A stretch of DNA of 5,613 nucleotides, taken from the NCBI GenBank assembly GCA_945981915.1, contig CAMFRJ010000103.1:1-5613 (forward strand), given 5' to 3'. Made by a program: the position numbers and the translations under genes. This DNA comes from an uncultured Erysipelotrichaceae bacterium. Lineage in GTDB: Bacteria > Bacillota_I > Bacilli_A > Erysipelotrichales > Coprobacillaceae. The notes beneath the pieces were generated by a model that was not told the DNA's origin, searched no databases, and saw only the letters and a list, made by a program, of their open reading frames with translations. Below are positions 1 through 5,613 of this stretch, one piece after another. The number at the start of each line of letters is the position of its first letter. Positions within the stretch are counted from its first letter, which is position 1.

Positions 1-44
1 ATTCGCCTTAGTCTCGTGGGCTCGGAGATGTGTATAAGAGACAG
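1..44. other. Illumina Nextera P7 adapter remnant (not genomic)
   Basis: Bases 1-2 (AT) fit the end of the P7 primer, bases 3-10 (TCGCCTTA) match the i7 index of Nextera primer N701, and bases 11-44 match the Nextera read-2 transposase adapter. The last 19 bases, AGATGTGTATAAGAGACAG (26-44), are the Tn5 mosaic end. This order of P7 end, index, adapter and mosaic end exists only in sequencing libraries. The piece should be trimmed. Base 45 is the first base that can be trusted as genomic. Confidence 0.97.
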
Positions 45-1103
45 CAGTTCATCTCGTCCACGCTTATCTAAAAATTCATCAGGATCCATCCCCTGTGGTA
101 TGACTACAACCGATACATGAAATCCCTGAGGAACAAGTGTATCAATACATTTGATCATAGCATTTTGTCCAGCTTGATCACCATCAAGACATAACACAAT
201 ATTTCTTGTCAAACGCTTTAACATTGTTAAATGTTCAAAAGTGAAAGCTGTTCCCATGATTGCGACAGTATTTTCAATACCAGCTTTGTATAATGCTATT
301 ACATCCATGAAACCTTCAACAATAATGATGTTTTCTTTATCTCTGACAAGCTCCTTAATACGATGATAATTGTATAATGTTTCTCCTTTGACAAATATTT
401 TTGACTCAGGAGAATTGATATACTTGGCTTCATTTTGACTCTTTTTATAGATACGACCTGAAAAACCAACAACTCTTCCATCACTATTATGTAATGGAAA
501 CATAATTCTATCTCTATATCGATCAAAGCCAATCTTCGATTCAATAACTAAACCAGAAGCAAATGCTTGCATACGTGAATAACCAGATTTTTCAAAAGCA
601 CTCATTAAAATATTTTTATCTGGCGCATAACCTATTTCAAAATAGTCAATAATATCTTGTGTTATTTTTCGATCAGTCAAATAATCTTTAGCAAGAATAG
701 CTGGTTTCGTTGATAGATAGTGTTTATAAATACGATTAGCTTCTTCATGCATTTGAAAATAGGGTTCTAGTTCCTGATTTACTTTCTTTTGACCTTCATA
801 AAGCGTAAAATCCCCTAAATCAACATGCCCCATAGAAGCAACCATCTTCACTGCTTCAATATATGAAATTTTTAAATAATCCTGCAAAAAGGTAAAGACA
901 TTTCCTCCATGATGACAAACAAAACACATAAAAATTTGTTTTTCTGGAGAAATTGACATTGAAGGATGCGTATCATTATGAAACGGACATATTGTCACAT
1001 AGTTTCTACCTTTTTTTTCTAAAGGGAGATAATTGCCTATCACATCAACAATATCAACGCTTTGCCTGATCTCATTGATTTTTTCTGATGTGAGTCTTGG
1101 CAT
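45..1103 (-). CDS. dnaG: DNA primase DnaG, 5' part (353 residues, cut by contig end)
   Basis: DnaG makes the short RNA primers for lagging-strand and initiation synthesis, working with the replicative helicase DnaB/DnaC. The N-terminal CHC2 zinc-binding domain is complete, with Cys39, His42 (CPFH), Cys60 and Cys63 (CFVC). The spacing is almost identical to E. coli DnaG, which supports the ATG at 1101-1103. The catalytic core follows, with GFSGR and the KYINSPES segment. The TOPRIM metal site has Glu263-Gly264 (IVEGFMD) and Asp307-Gly-Asp309 (DGDQAG). Family members are about 580-610 residues long, so the end of the TOPRIM core and the whole helicase-binding C-terminal domain are missing. The frame has no stop and runs on into the adapter. 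The gene starts 16 bases after the glyQS stop with an ideal RBS and no promoter or terminator between them, so it is probably co-transcribed with glyQS. In relatives the primary sigma factor gene usually follows. Confidence 0.96.
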
Positions 1104-1110
1104 ATGATCT

Positions 1111-1118
1111 CCTCCTTT
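1111..1118 (-). promoter_or_regulatory. Ribosome binding site of dnaG
   Basis: AAAGGAGG on the minus strand lies 7 bases before the ATG at 1101-1103. It sits between the glyQS stop codon (1120-1122) and the dnaG start, and it fixes the start codon. A terminating glyQS ribosome would be next to this site, so translational coupling is plausible. Confidence 0.88.
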
Positions 1119-1119
1119 A

Positions 1120-2493
1120 CTAGAATGTGATTTTTTCTTGAATATATGTAACTAATTCATCAATTGGTAAACGAATTTGTTCCATAGTATCACGATCACG
1201 AACAGTCACAGCATTATCTTCATAAGAATCAAAGTCAACAGTCACACAATATGGCGTTCCAATGGCATCTTGACGACGATATCTTTTTCCGATTTGTCCT
1301 GCAACATCATAATCAACTGAGAAATGTTTTGAAAGCATTGCATAAACTTCTTCAGCTTTTTCACTTTGTTTTTTTGTTAATGGTAAAACAGCGACTTTGT
1401 ATGGTGCTAAAGCAGGTAATAATTTCATAACTGTTCTTGTATCACCATTTTCTAGAGTTTCTTCTTCATAACTATCACATAAAACTGATAAGAACAAACG
1501 ATCTGCCCCAACAGATGGTTCAATAACATAAGGAATATATTTTTCATTTGTTTGTGGATCTAAATATTCTAACGATTTTTTAGAATATTCCATATGACGT
1601 GATAAGTCATAATCTGTTCTATCCGCAATTCCCCATAGTTCACCCCAACCAAATGGGAAACGATATTCAACATCGCATGTCGCTTTAGAATAGAAAGAAA
1701 GTTCTTCTTTTTCATGATCTCTGAATTTAAGATTTTCTTCTTTTAACCCTAAATCCAACAAGAATTTTTTACAATAAGATTTCCAATATTCAAACCATTC
1801 TAAATCAGTATTAGGCTTACAGAAAAATTCTAATTCCATTTGTTCAAATTCTCTTGTTCTAAAAATAAAGTTACCTGGTGTAATTTCATTTCTAAATGAT
1901 TTCCCAATTTGGCCTATACCAAAAGGTACTTTTTTACGAGAAGTTCTTTGAATATTTTTAAAATTCACAAAGATTCCTTGTGCTGTTTCTGGACGCAAAT
2001 AAACAACTGATTTGTCATCTTCAACAACACCCATATGTGTTTCAAACATTAATTTAAATTGTCTGACATCAGTAAAATTGCTTTTTCCACAGTTAGGACA
2101 AACAATATTGTTGTCTCTGATATATTGCATTGTTTGTTCATTTGTCCATCCTTCACTATGAACCGATGGATCATGAGCTTCAATCAATTTATCAGCACGA
2201 TGTCTTGTCTTACATTCTTTACAATCAATTAAAGGATCAGAGAAACCACCAACATGTCCAGATGCTTCCCAAACCTTTGGATTCATAAATATAGCAGAAT
2301 CTAATCCGACATTGTATGGTGATTCTTGAATGAATCTTTTCCACCATAATTGCTTAATACTGTTTTTCATTTCTACACCTAAAGGACCATAATCCCAAGT
2401 GTTCGCTAATCCATCGTATATTTCAGAACCTTGATAAACAAATCCTGACGCTTTTGCATGATTAACGATCTTATCCATATCTTTATTTCCCAT
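1120..2493 (-). CDS. glyQS: Glycyl-tRNA synthetase, single-chain alpha2 class II type
   Basis: This cytoplasmic enzyme charges tRNA-Gly with glycine using ATP. At 457 residues it is the homodimeric eukaryote/archaea-like type also found in staphylococci and mollicutes, not the GlyQ/GlyS alpha2beta2 type of Bacillus and E. coli. The N-terminal signature [18 protein letters not shown] spans residues 22-39. Two Cys pairs (Cys91/Cys94 and Cys132/Cys135) form a probable zinc site. [10 protein letters not shown] begins at residue 166. Motif 2 has FRNEI (200-204) and [10 protein letters not shown] (211-220). Motif 3 is [11 protein letters not shown] (325-335), with the class II arginine at 332. The anticodon-binding domain covers about 360-457. 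The start at 2491-2493 is chosen because AAAGGAGA ends just upstream; Met6 would be too far from it. The gene has its own predicted promoter in the gap upstream and is followed closely by dnaG. Nothing looks truncated or damaged. Confidence 0.97.
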   Translation of the reverse strand: MGNKDMDKIVNHAKASGFVYQGSEIYDGLANTWDYGPLGVEMKNSIKQLWWKRFIQESPYNVGLDSAIFMNPKVWEASGHVGGFSDPLIDCKECKTRHRADKLIEAHDPSVHSEGWTNEQTMQYIRDNNIVCPNCGKSNFTDVRQFKLMFETHMGVVEDDKSVVYLRPETAQGIFVNFKNIQRTSRKKVPFGIGQIGKSFRNEITPGNFIFRTREFEQMELEFFCKPNTDLEWFEYWKSYCKKFLLDLGLKEENLKFRDHEKEELSFYSKATCDVEYRFPFGWGELWGIADRTDYDLSRHMEYSKKSLEYLDPQTNEKYIPYVIEPSVGADRLFLSVLCDSYEEETLENGDTRTVMKLLPALAPYKVAVLPLTKKQSEKAEEVYAMLSKHFSVDYDVAGQIGKRYRRQDAIGTPYCVTVDFDSYEDNAVTVRDRDTMEQIRLPIDELVTYIQEKITF

Positions 2494-2497
2494 AATA

Positions 2498-2505
2498 TCT
2501 CCTTT
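2498..2505 (-). promoter_or_regulatory. Ribosome binding site of glyQS
   Basis: AAAGGAGA on the minus strand has its AGGAG core (2499-2503) 5 bases before the ATG at 2491-2493. It supports Met1 over the internal Met6 as the start. Confidence 0.8.
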
Positions 2506-2526
2506 GACCTATACATTAAAATGAAT

Positions 2527-2550
2527 AAAGACTTGGTTTTCCAAGTCTTT
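2527..2550 (-). promoter_or_regulatory. Perfect hairpin in the glyQS leader (possible attenuator or stability element)
   Basis: The arms AAAGACTTGG and CCAAGTCTTT pair perfectly over 10 bp around an AAAA loop (minus strand). The hairpin lies between the predicted glyQS promoter and its RBS, ending 33 bases before the start codon. The bases after it in the transcript (ATTCATTTTAATG) are U-containing but not a clean U-tract, so it is at best a weak terminator. On the plus strand the following TGTATTTGTT is slightly more U-rich, but no plus-strand gene needs a terminator here. Possible roles are attenuation, mRNA 5'-end protection, or a second terminator for the upstream hydrolase gene. The structure is clear; the role is inferred. 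Confidence 0.55.
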
Positions 2551-2571
2551 TGTATTTGTTCGCGTGTATAT

Positions 2572-2600
2572 AAAATACCCTTATAGTGTATTTTTGTCAA
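2572..2600 (-). promoter_or_regulatory. Predicted sigma-70-type promoter for glyQS-dnaG
   Basis: A perfect -35 box TTGACA (2595-2600) is followed by a 17-base spacer and a -10 box TATTTT (2572-2577, four of six matches to TATAAT). Transcription would start near 2565 and give a leader of about 70 bases. The -35 box lies in the middle of an inverted repeat (2576-2615), so the promoter is overlapped by a possible operator or by the upstream gene's terminator. No T-box consensus is seen in the leader. Confidence 0.6.
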
Positions 2601-2615
2601 CCAATTATAAGGGTA
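2576..2615 (-). terminator. 10-bp inverted repeat after the hydrolase stop: candidate terminator and/or operator
   Basis: The arms TACCCTTATA (2606-2615 read on the minus strand) and TATAAGGGTA (2576-2585) are perfect complements separated by 20 bases. The first arm starts directly after the hydrolase stop codon. The second arm is followed by TTTTATA, as expected of an intrinsic terminator, although a 20-base loop is unusually large. The glyQS -35 box sits in the loop, and the -10 box overlaps the last two bases of the downstream arm. The arm centres are 30 bp apart, close to three helical turns, which would also suit a protein-bound operator. The repeat is certain; its function is not. Confidence 0.5.
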
Positions 2616-3524
2616 CTATACATAAGTGCGTTCTAATAACCAATGTAAGATATCTTTATAAACTTCTCTTTTATGAACTTCATGTAAGATATCCTGTTTT
2701 TTATCATATATTTTATATTCAACATCTTGAAACGAGAGTAATTTGAAGATGTCATATAACTTTTTCACATCTTTTCCTTGATGGGAAAAATTATCTTGTT
2801 TCCCTGCAAGTAAAAGTAAAGATGTATAAGATGGTATTTTTTTTATATTATCAATGGCTGATGTATACAAAATATAATCTAAAATATCTCGATAAGCTTG
2901 ATTTGTATAAATAAAATCTGTCATTGGATCATCAACATAACGATTCCATTCTTCCTCATCATCTGTTTTAAAATTTCCCTTTAATCCTCTTTGCATATAT
3001 GTATCAAGAGATTTTTTTAAAACAGGTGAACGATGCATATTGCCATGCAAAAAAGTACTAAGCTTGACCATTGATAAAGCCTCATAATAAGATTGATTTT
3101 TCATACATGTTCCTATCAAAACAGCTCCATCAACATATTGTCCATATAATGACAGATATTTTCTAACCACAAGTGAGCCAAATCCCACACCAATCACAAA
3201 AAATGATAGTTCTGGAAAGCGTCTCACCAATATCATACGCAAACGATGCATATCCTCAACCAAAGTTTCTGTCGCTTGACCATTACCAAAATAGCCCTGT
3301 TCAAAATTATTTAATGATGTTCCATGTCCTGGAAAATCTGACACTGCTACGATATATCCTTCATGACATAAAAACTCAGCAAATTTTTGATAGCGATCAC
3401 TGTATTCACACAAACCATGATGAATCTGAATAATTCCTTTATAACGTAAAATGACATTAGGAGTGTATAAATCAAATTTAACATGTGTCGCACTTAACGA
3501 TGTATAAGTTTCACTTATTTTCAT
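2616..3524 (-). CDS. Alpha/beta-hydrolase-fold protein (monoacylglycerol lipase/S33-like) lacking catalytic Ser and His; probable pseudoenzyme
   Basis: This 302-residue protein has the usual length and motif order of the lysophospholipase/serine aminopeptidase S33 group. The oxyanion segment HHGLCEYSDRY spans 35-45, DFPGHGTS spans 63-70, the nucleophile-elbow strand is around 108-120, and the acid region AGKQDNF contains Asp244. The C-terminal stretch (268-302) aligns with the family's His-containing end. The elbow reads G-V-G-F-G-S (112-117) where the family has G-x-S-x-G, so the nucleophile position is Gly114. The segment expected to read R-H-E-I-L reads K-Q-D-I-L, so the histidine position is Gln277. 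Only the acid remains. Hydrolysis by the normal mechanism is therefore unlikely, and a binding or regulatory role is possible. No signal peptide or membrane segment is evident, so it is probably cytosolic. It overlaps the upstream ygiQ by ATGA, has its own strong RBS, and is followed by an inverted repeat. The fold is confident; substrate and role are unknown. Confidence 0.85.
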   Translation of the reverse strand: MKISETYTSLSATHVKFDLYTPNVILRYKGIIQIHHGLCEYSDRYQKFAEFLCHEGYIVAVSDFPGHGTSLNNFEQGYFGNGQATETLVEDMHRLRMILVRRFPELSFFVIGVGFGSLVVRKYLSLYGQYVDGAVLIGTCMKNQSYYEALSMVKLSTFLHGNMHRSPVLKKSLDTYMQRGLKGNFKTDDEEEWNRYVDDPMTDFIYTNQAYRDILDYILYTSAIDNIKKIPSYTSLLLLAGKQDNFSHQGKDVKKLYDIFKLLSFQDVEYKIYDKKQDILHEVHKREVYKDILHWLLERTYV

Positions 3525-5344
3525 GATCTATTCCTCCTTTTATCATGATGTTGTCGATTCGTTCGAGGTCTAATCAAACATTTTTTTCCAAATCCAATAA
3601 GATCTTTTCTATTGGCTTTGATTAATGCTTCATAAACCAAATCATAGTTTTTAGGATTCTTATATTGCATCAAAGCTCTTTGCATTGCTTTTTCTTTAGG
3701 AGACTTCGGTACATAAACCGGAGTCATATCACGTGGATCTAATCCTGTATAATACATAGTTGTTGATAAAGTCCCTGGTGTTGGATAAAAATCTTGTACC
3801 TGTTCAGGCTGATGATGAATATCTCTTAAATATTCTGCTAATTCGATGGCATCTTCTAAACGACACCCAGGATGTGATGACATCAAATAAGGCACCAGAT
3901 ATTGTTTTTTATTATATTTTTCATTTAAACGATAATATTTATCAACAAATTTTTCATATAATCCGCGACGTGGTTTCCCCATCTTATCTAAAACATGATC
4001 ACTGATATGTTCTGGAGCAACTTTCAATTGTCCAGATATATGATGTTGTACCAATTCTTCAAAAAATCGATCATTTTTATCATACATCAAATAATCATAA
4101 CGAATTCCAGAACGAACAAACACTTTTTTGACATTAGGAAGCTGTCTTAGTTTTGTGAGTAATGAAAGATAATCTTCATGATCAACTTTCAAATTTCGAC
4201 ATGGTTGAGGCCATAAACATTGCTTTGTTGGACAAGCACCCTGTTTTTTTTGCTTATCACAAGCTGTATCTCTGAAATTAGCTGTTGGCCCACCAACATC
4301 ATGTATATATCCTTTAAAATCAGGATCCCAAACCATCTTATTTGCTTCTGCAATGATAGATTCATGACTTCGAGATTGAATGATTCTTCCTTGATGAAAA
4401 GCCAAAGCACAGAAATTACATGAACCAAAACATCCTCGATTAGAAATCAAAGAAAATTTGACTTCATCAATTGCAGGAACATGACAATAACTAGGATGAT
4501 AAGTTCTGTTATAATCGTAACCATAAGCACGATCAAACTCTCTTTGAGTTAATGGTCGATTAGGTCTATTTTGGACAACATACCATCCCTGATAAGGCTC
4601 AACTAAAGTTTTGGCATTATAATGGTCAGTATTCAAATATTGAATTTGAAATGACTTTGCATACATTTCTTTAGAAGCACATATGTCTTCATAACTTGGT
4701 AACATAATATAATCATGTGCATCTTCTAAATTCTTTGTCTTAAACACTGTTCCATCTAAATATGTCAAATATTTGATATCCAATCCACTATCTAATGCTT
4801 CTGCAATTTCAATAATGCTGTTTTCTCCCATTCCAAACATCAATAGATCTGCATTGGCATCAATAATAATAGACTTTCTGACTTTATCGCTCCAATAATC
4901 ATAATGAGCCAAACGTCTTAAAGACGCTTCAATACCCCCAATAATAATATTTGTATCAGGATAAGCCTGTCTAGCCATCTGACTATAAACAATGACTGCA
5001 CGATCAGGTCTTTTAAACCCTTCTCCTCCAGGAGTATAAGCATCTTTATGTCTTCTTTTTTTAGAGACAGTATAATGATTGACCATTGAATCAATATTTC
5101 CTGATGAAATTAAAAAGCCTAATCTTGGTCTCCCGAACTGTTGAAATTCAGCAAGATTATGCCAATCAGGTTGTGATAAAAATGCCACTTTAAAACCATT
5201 TGCTTCAAGCGTACGACAAATAATGGCCGCACCAAAAGAAGGATGATCCACATAAGCATCACCACAAATATAAACAAAGTCAACTTCCTGCCAACCTCTT
5301 TCCTCCATATCTTGTTTATTGATCGGTAAAAATTGACTCATCAT
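3521..5344 (-). CDS. ygiQ: YgiQ family (UPF0313) radical SAM protein
   Basis: This 607-residue protein belongs to the YgiQ radical SAM family, whose substrate is not firmly known. The N-terminal part (about 20-180) carries the family segments CGDAYVDHPSFGAA, GGIEASLRRLAHYDYW (136-151) and MFGMGENS (169-176). The 4Fe-4S radical SAM motif is CFGSCNFC, with Cys305, Cys309 and Cys312. Four more cysteines follow at 362, 371, 376 and 382, in a family-like Cys-rich segment. VRSGIRYDY (410-418) and KVAPEHISDHVLDKMGKP (441-458) belong to the radical SAM core. The C-terminal DUF3362-like part includes QVQDFYPTPGTLSTTMYYTG (515-534). E. coli YgiQ is longer, at a little over 700 residues; about 600 is usual for Bacillota. 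The start is either Met1 or Met2 (5339-5341): the G-rich RBS at 5349-5353 is 4 bases from Met1 and 7 from Met2, so Met2 may be the true start. It has its own promoter and overlaps the hydrolase gene by four bases. Confidence 0.95.
   Translation of the reverse strand: MMSQFLPINKQDMEERGWQEVDFVYICGDAYVDHPSFGAAIICRTLEANGFKVAFLSQPDWHNLAEFQQFGRPRLGFLISSGNIDSMVNHYTVSKKRRHKDAYTPGGEGFKRPDRAVIVYSQMARQAYPDTNIIIGGIEASLRRLAHYDYWSDKVRKSIIIDANADLLMFGMGENSIIEIAEALDSGLDIKYLTYLDGTVFKTKNLEDAHDYIMLPSYEDICASKEMYAKSFQIQYLNTDHYNAKTLVEPYQGWYVVQNRPNRPLTQREFDRAYGYDYNRTYHPSYCHVPAIDEVKFSLISNRGCFGSCNFCALAFHQGRIIQSRSHESIIAEANKMVWDPDFKGYIHDVGGPTANFRDTACDKQKKQGACPTKQCLWPQPCRNLKVDHEDYLSLLTKLRQLPNVKKVFVRSGIRYDYLMYDKNDRFFEELVQHHISGQLKVAPEHISDHVLDKMGKPRRGLYEKFVDKYYRLNEKYNKKQYLVPYLMSSHPGCRLEDAIELAEYLRDIHHQPEQVQDFYPTPGTLSTTMYYTGLDPRDMTPVYVPKSPKEKAMQRALMQYKNPKNYDLVYEALIKANRKDLIGFGKKCLIRPRTNRQHHDKRRNRS
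3533..3538 (-). promoter_or_regulatory. Ribosome binding site of the hydrolase gene, inside ygiQ
   Basis: AGGAGG on the minus strand lies 8 bases before the ATG at 3522-3524 and within the last codons of ygiQ. With the ATGA stop/start overlap at 3521-3524, it fixes the start and argues for coupled translation. Confidence 0.87.
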
Positions 5345-5348
5345 AATT

Positions 5349-5353
5349 CCCCC
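5349..5353 (-). promoter_or_regulatory. Weak, G-rich ribosome binding site of ygiQ
   Basis: The only purine-rich candidate is GGGGGAA, part of GGGAATGGGGGAA. It departs from AGGAGG and is weaker than the sites of the other genes here. It is spaced 4 bases from Met1 and 7 from Met2, which favours the second ATG. Confidence 0.5.
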
Positions 5354-5367
5354 ATTCCCTTGCCACT

Positions 5368-5373
5368 ATTATA
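5368..5373 (-). promoter_or_regulatory. Predicted -10 box (TATAAT) of the ygiQ promoter
   Basis: A perfect TATAAT lies 23 bases before the ygiQ start, directly after the recO terminator, so transcription would begin near 5361 and leave a very short leader. At the expected -35 distance there is only the terminator's T-tract (around 5390-5396), with no TTGACA. TTGTCT is too far upstream, at 22 bases. The promoter would rely mainly on the -10 box and the T-rich upstream DNA. Confidence 0.55.
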
Positions 5374-5389
5374 ATCAAAAAATGTATAC

Positions 5390-5417
5390 AAAAAAAGACA
5401 AAAGTTTTCCTTTTGTC
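5390..5417 (-). terminator. Intrinsic terminator of recO
   Basis: On the minus strand GACAAAAG pairs perfectly with CTTTTGTC (8 bp) around a GAAAA loop and is followed by seven T residues (5390-5396). The recO stop codon TGA (5416-5418) falls in the first arm. It should end the upstream transcript and separate recO from the ygiQ unit. Confidence 0.85.
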
Positions 5418-5613
5418 ATAATTTTTTTAATTGTTTGATAAATTTTCTGCTTTTTAATAATAAACCTGTAAACTCATCAATATAATGATCCATGATTGAC
5501 ATCAATTCATCACATAGTTCTTCTCCGATATGTATACGATCAATATCGTCTATTGTATACTTATTGATATGACGAAAAGCCATCAACATCTTTTTGTTCA
5601 ATCTTTGATCATG
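5416..5613 (-). CDS. recO: DNA repair protein RecO, C-terminal 65 residues (5' end outside window)
   Basis: RecO loads RecA onto SSB-coated single-stranded DNA together with RecR (RecFOR pathway). The frame is open to the window edge and starts mid-protein with HDQRLNKK. A TTG at 5599-5601 could be mistaken for a start but has no RBS. The end EFTGLLLKSRKFIKQLKKL resembles the conserved helical C-terminus of Bacillota RecO, which typically ends in a G-x-x-LKSRxFLxxL type sequence. The preceding residues suit the helical C-terminal domain. The zinc-finger and OB-fold parts lie outside the window. Context supports the call, because recO lies just upstream of the glycyl-tRNA synthetase and dnaG genes in many Bacillota. 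The assignment rests on a short motif plus gene order. Confidence 0.8.
   Translation of the reverse strand, partial: HDQRLNKKMLMAFRHINKYTIDDIDRIHIGEELCDELMSIMDHYIDEFTGLLLKSRKFIKQLKKL

Noticed and set aside
26..44. Tn5/IS50 mosaic end as a sign of a real transposon
   Set aside because: It is joined to the Nextera primer sequence and an i7 index, and no transposase or IS sequence follows.
299..544. Minus-strand ORF inside dnaG
   Set aside because: It is an out-of-frame shadow of the primase reading frame, which carries the conserved zinc and TOPRIM motifs.
2494..2615. T-box riboswitch upstream of glyQS
   Set aside because: AAGGGTATTTTATATACACGCG vaguely recalls the T-box core, but the required GGTGG-type bulge sequence, the stem I elements and the length are all missing.
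2673..2684. His281 or His284 of the hydrolase as the catalytic histidine
   Set aside because: The following I-L-x-E and REVY motif aligns Gln277 with the family histidine; His281 and His284 are four and seven residues further on.
2564..2746. Plus-strand ORF across the hydrolase end and the glyQS promoter
   Set aside because: It is antisense to a clear gene, has no RBS and has low-complexity composition without recognisable motifs.
3174..3176. Ser117 of the hydrolase as a replacement nucleophile
   Set aside because: It corresponds to the last residue of the usual GHSMGS elbow, three positions after the tight turn, and would not face the active site.
3173..4423. Three plus-strand ORFs (3173-3433, 3760-4005, 4220-4423)
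   Set aside because: All are antisense shadows inside the well-supported hydrolase and ygiQ genes, without RBSs or family motifs.
5416..5601. Separate small protein of 61 residues starting at a TTG
   Set aside because: The frame continues open to the window edge, there is no RBS before the TTG, and the residues fit the RecO C-terminus.
45..5613. CRISPR array, tRNA, rRNA, integrase or insertion sequence
   Set aside because: I saw no regularly spaced repeats, no tRNA-like cloverleaf in the gaps and no mobile-element protein; nearly all the DNA is taken up by five ordinary genes.

Overview
The window is AT-rich chromosomal DNA. All five genes lie on the minus strand, so transcription runs from the right end to the left. 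The order in transcription direction is recO (only the 3' end is present), a YgiQ-type radical SAM gene, an alpha/beta-hydrolase-fold gene, a single-chain glycyl-tRNA synthetase (glyQS) and dnaG (5' part). The recO-glycyl-tRNA synthetase-dnaG order is a housekeeping neighbourhood of low-GC Gram-positive bacteria (Bacillota). The alpha2-type synthetase replaces the GlyQ/GlyS pair, and the codon use is strongly AT-biased with ordinary TGA stops and TGG tryptophans. Together these suggest a Bacillota member such as an Erysipelotrichia-like gut bacterium. That placement is inference.

The first 44 bases are not genomic. They match the end of an Illumina Nextera P7 adapter: the last bases of P7, an 8-base i7 index and the transposase adapter ending in the 19-bp mosaic end. 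Genomic sequence begins near base 45, inside dnaG, and the contig edge is therefore a library artefact.

From right to left: recO ends at 5416 with its stop codon inside the stem of a strong intrinsic terminator. A TATAAT -10 box follows for ygiQ. ygiQ (3521-5344) and the hydrolase gene (2616-3524) overlap by ATGA and form a two-gene translationally coupled unit. A 122-bp gap (2494-2615) holds a 10-bp inverted repeat wrapped around a TTGACA -35 box, then a second perfect hairpin, then the glyQS ribosome binding site. glyQS (1120-2493) is followed after 16 bases by dnaG (45-1103, incomplete), so these two are very probably one transcript that would continue towards the primary sigma factor gene.

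The most notable biological signal is the hydrolase. It keeps the fold-defining motifs and the acid residue, but the nucleophile serine is Gly114 and the catalytic histidine position is Gln277, so it looks like a pseudoenzyme kept intact as an ORF. The second signal is the compact glyQS control region, which has no T-box. No mobile element, CRISPR array, tRNA or rRNA was seen, and I found no strong evidence of a wholly new multi-gene system.
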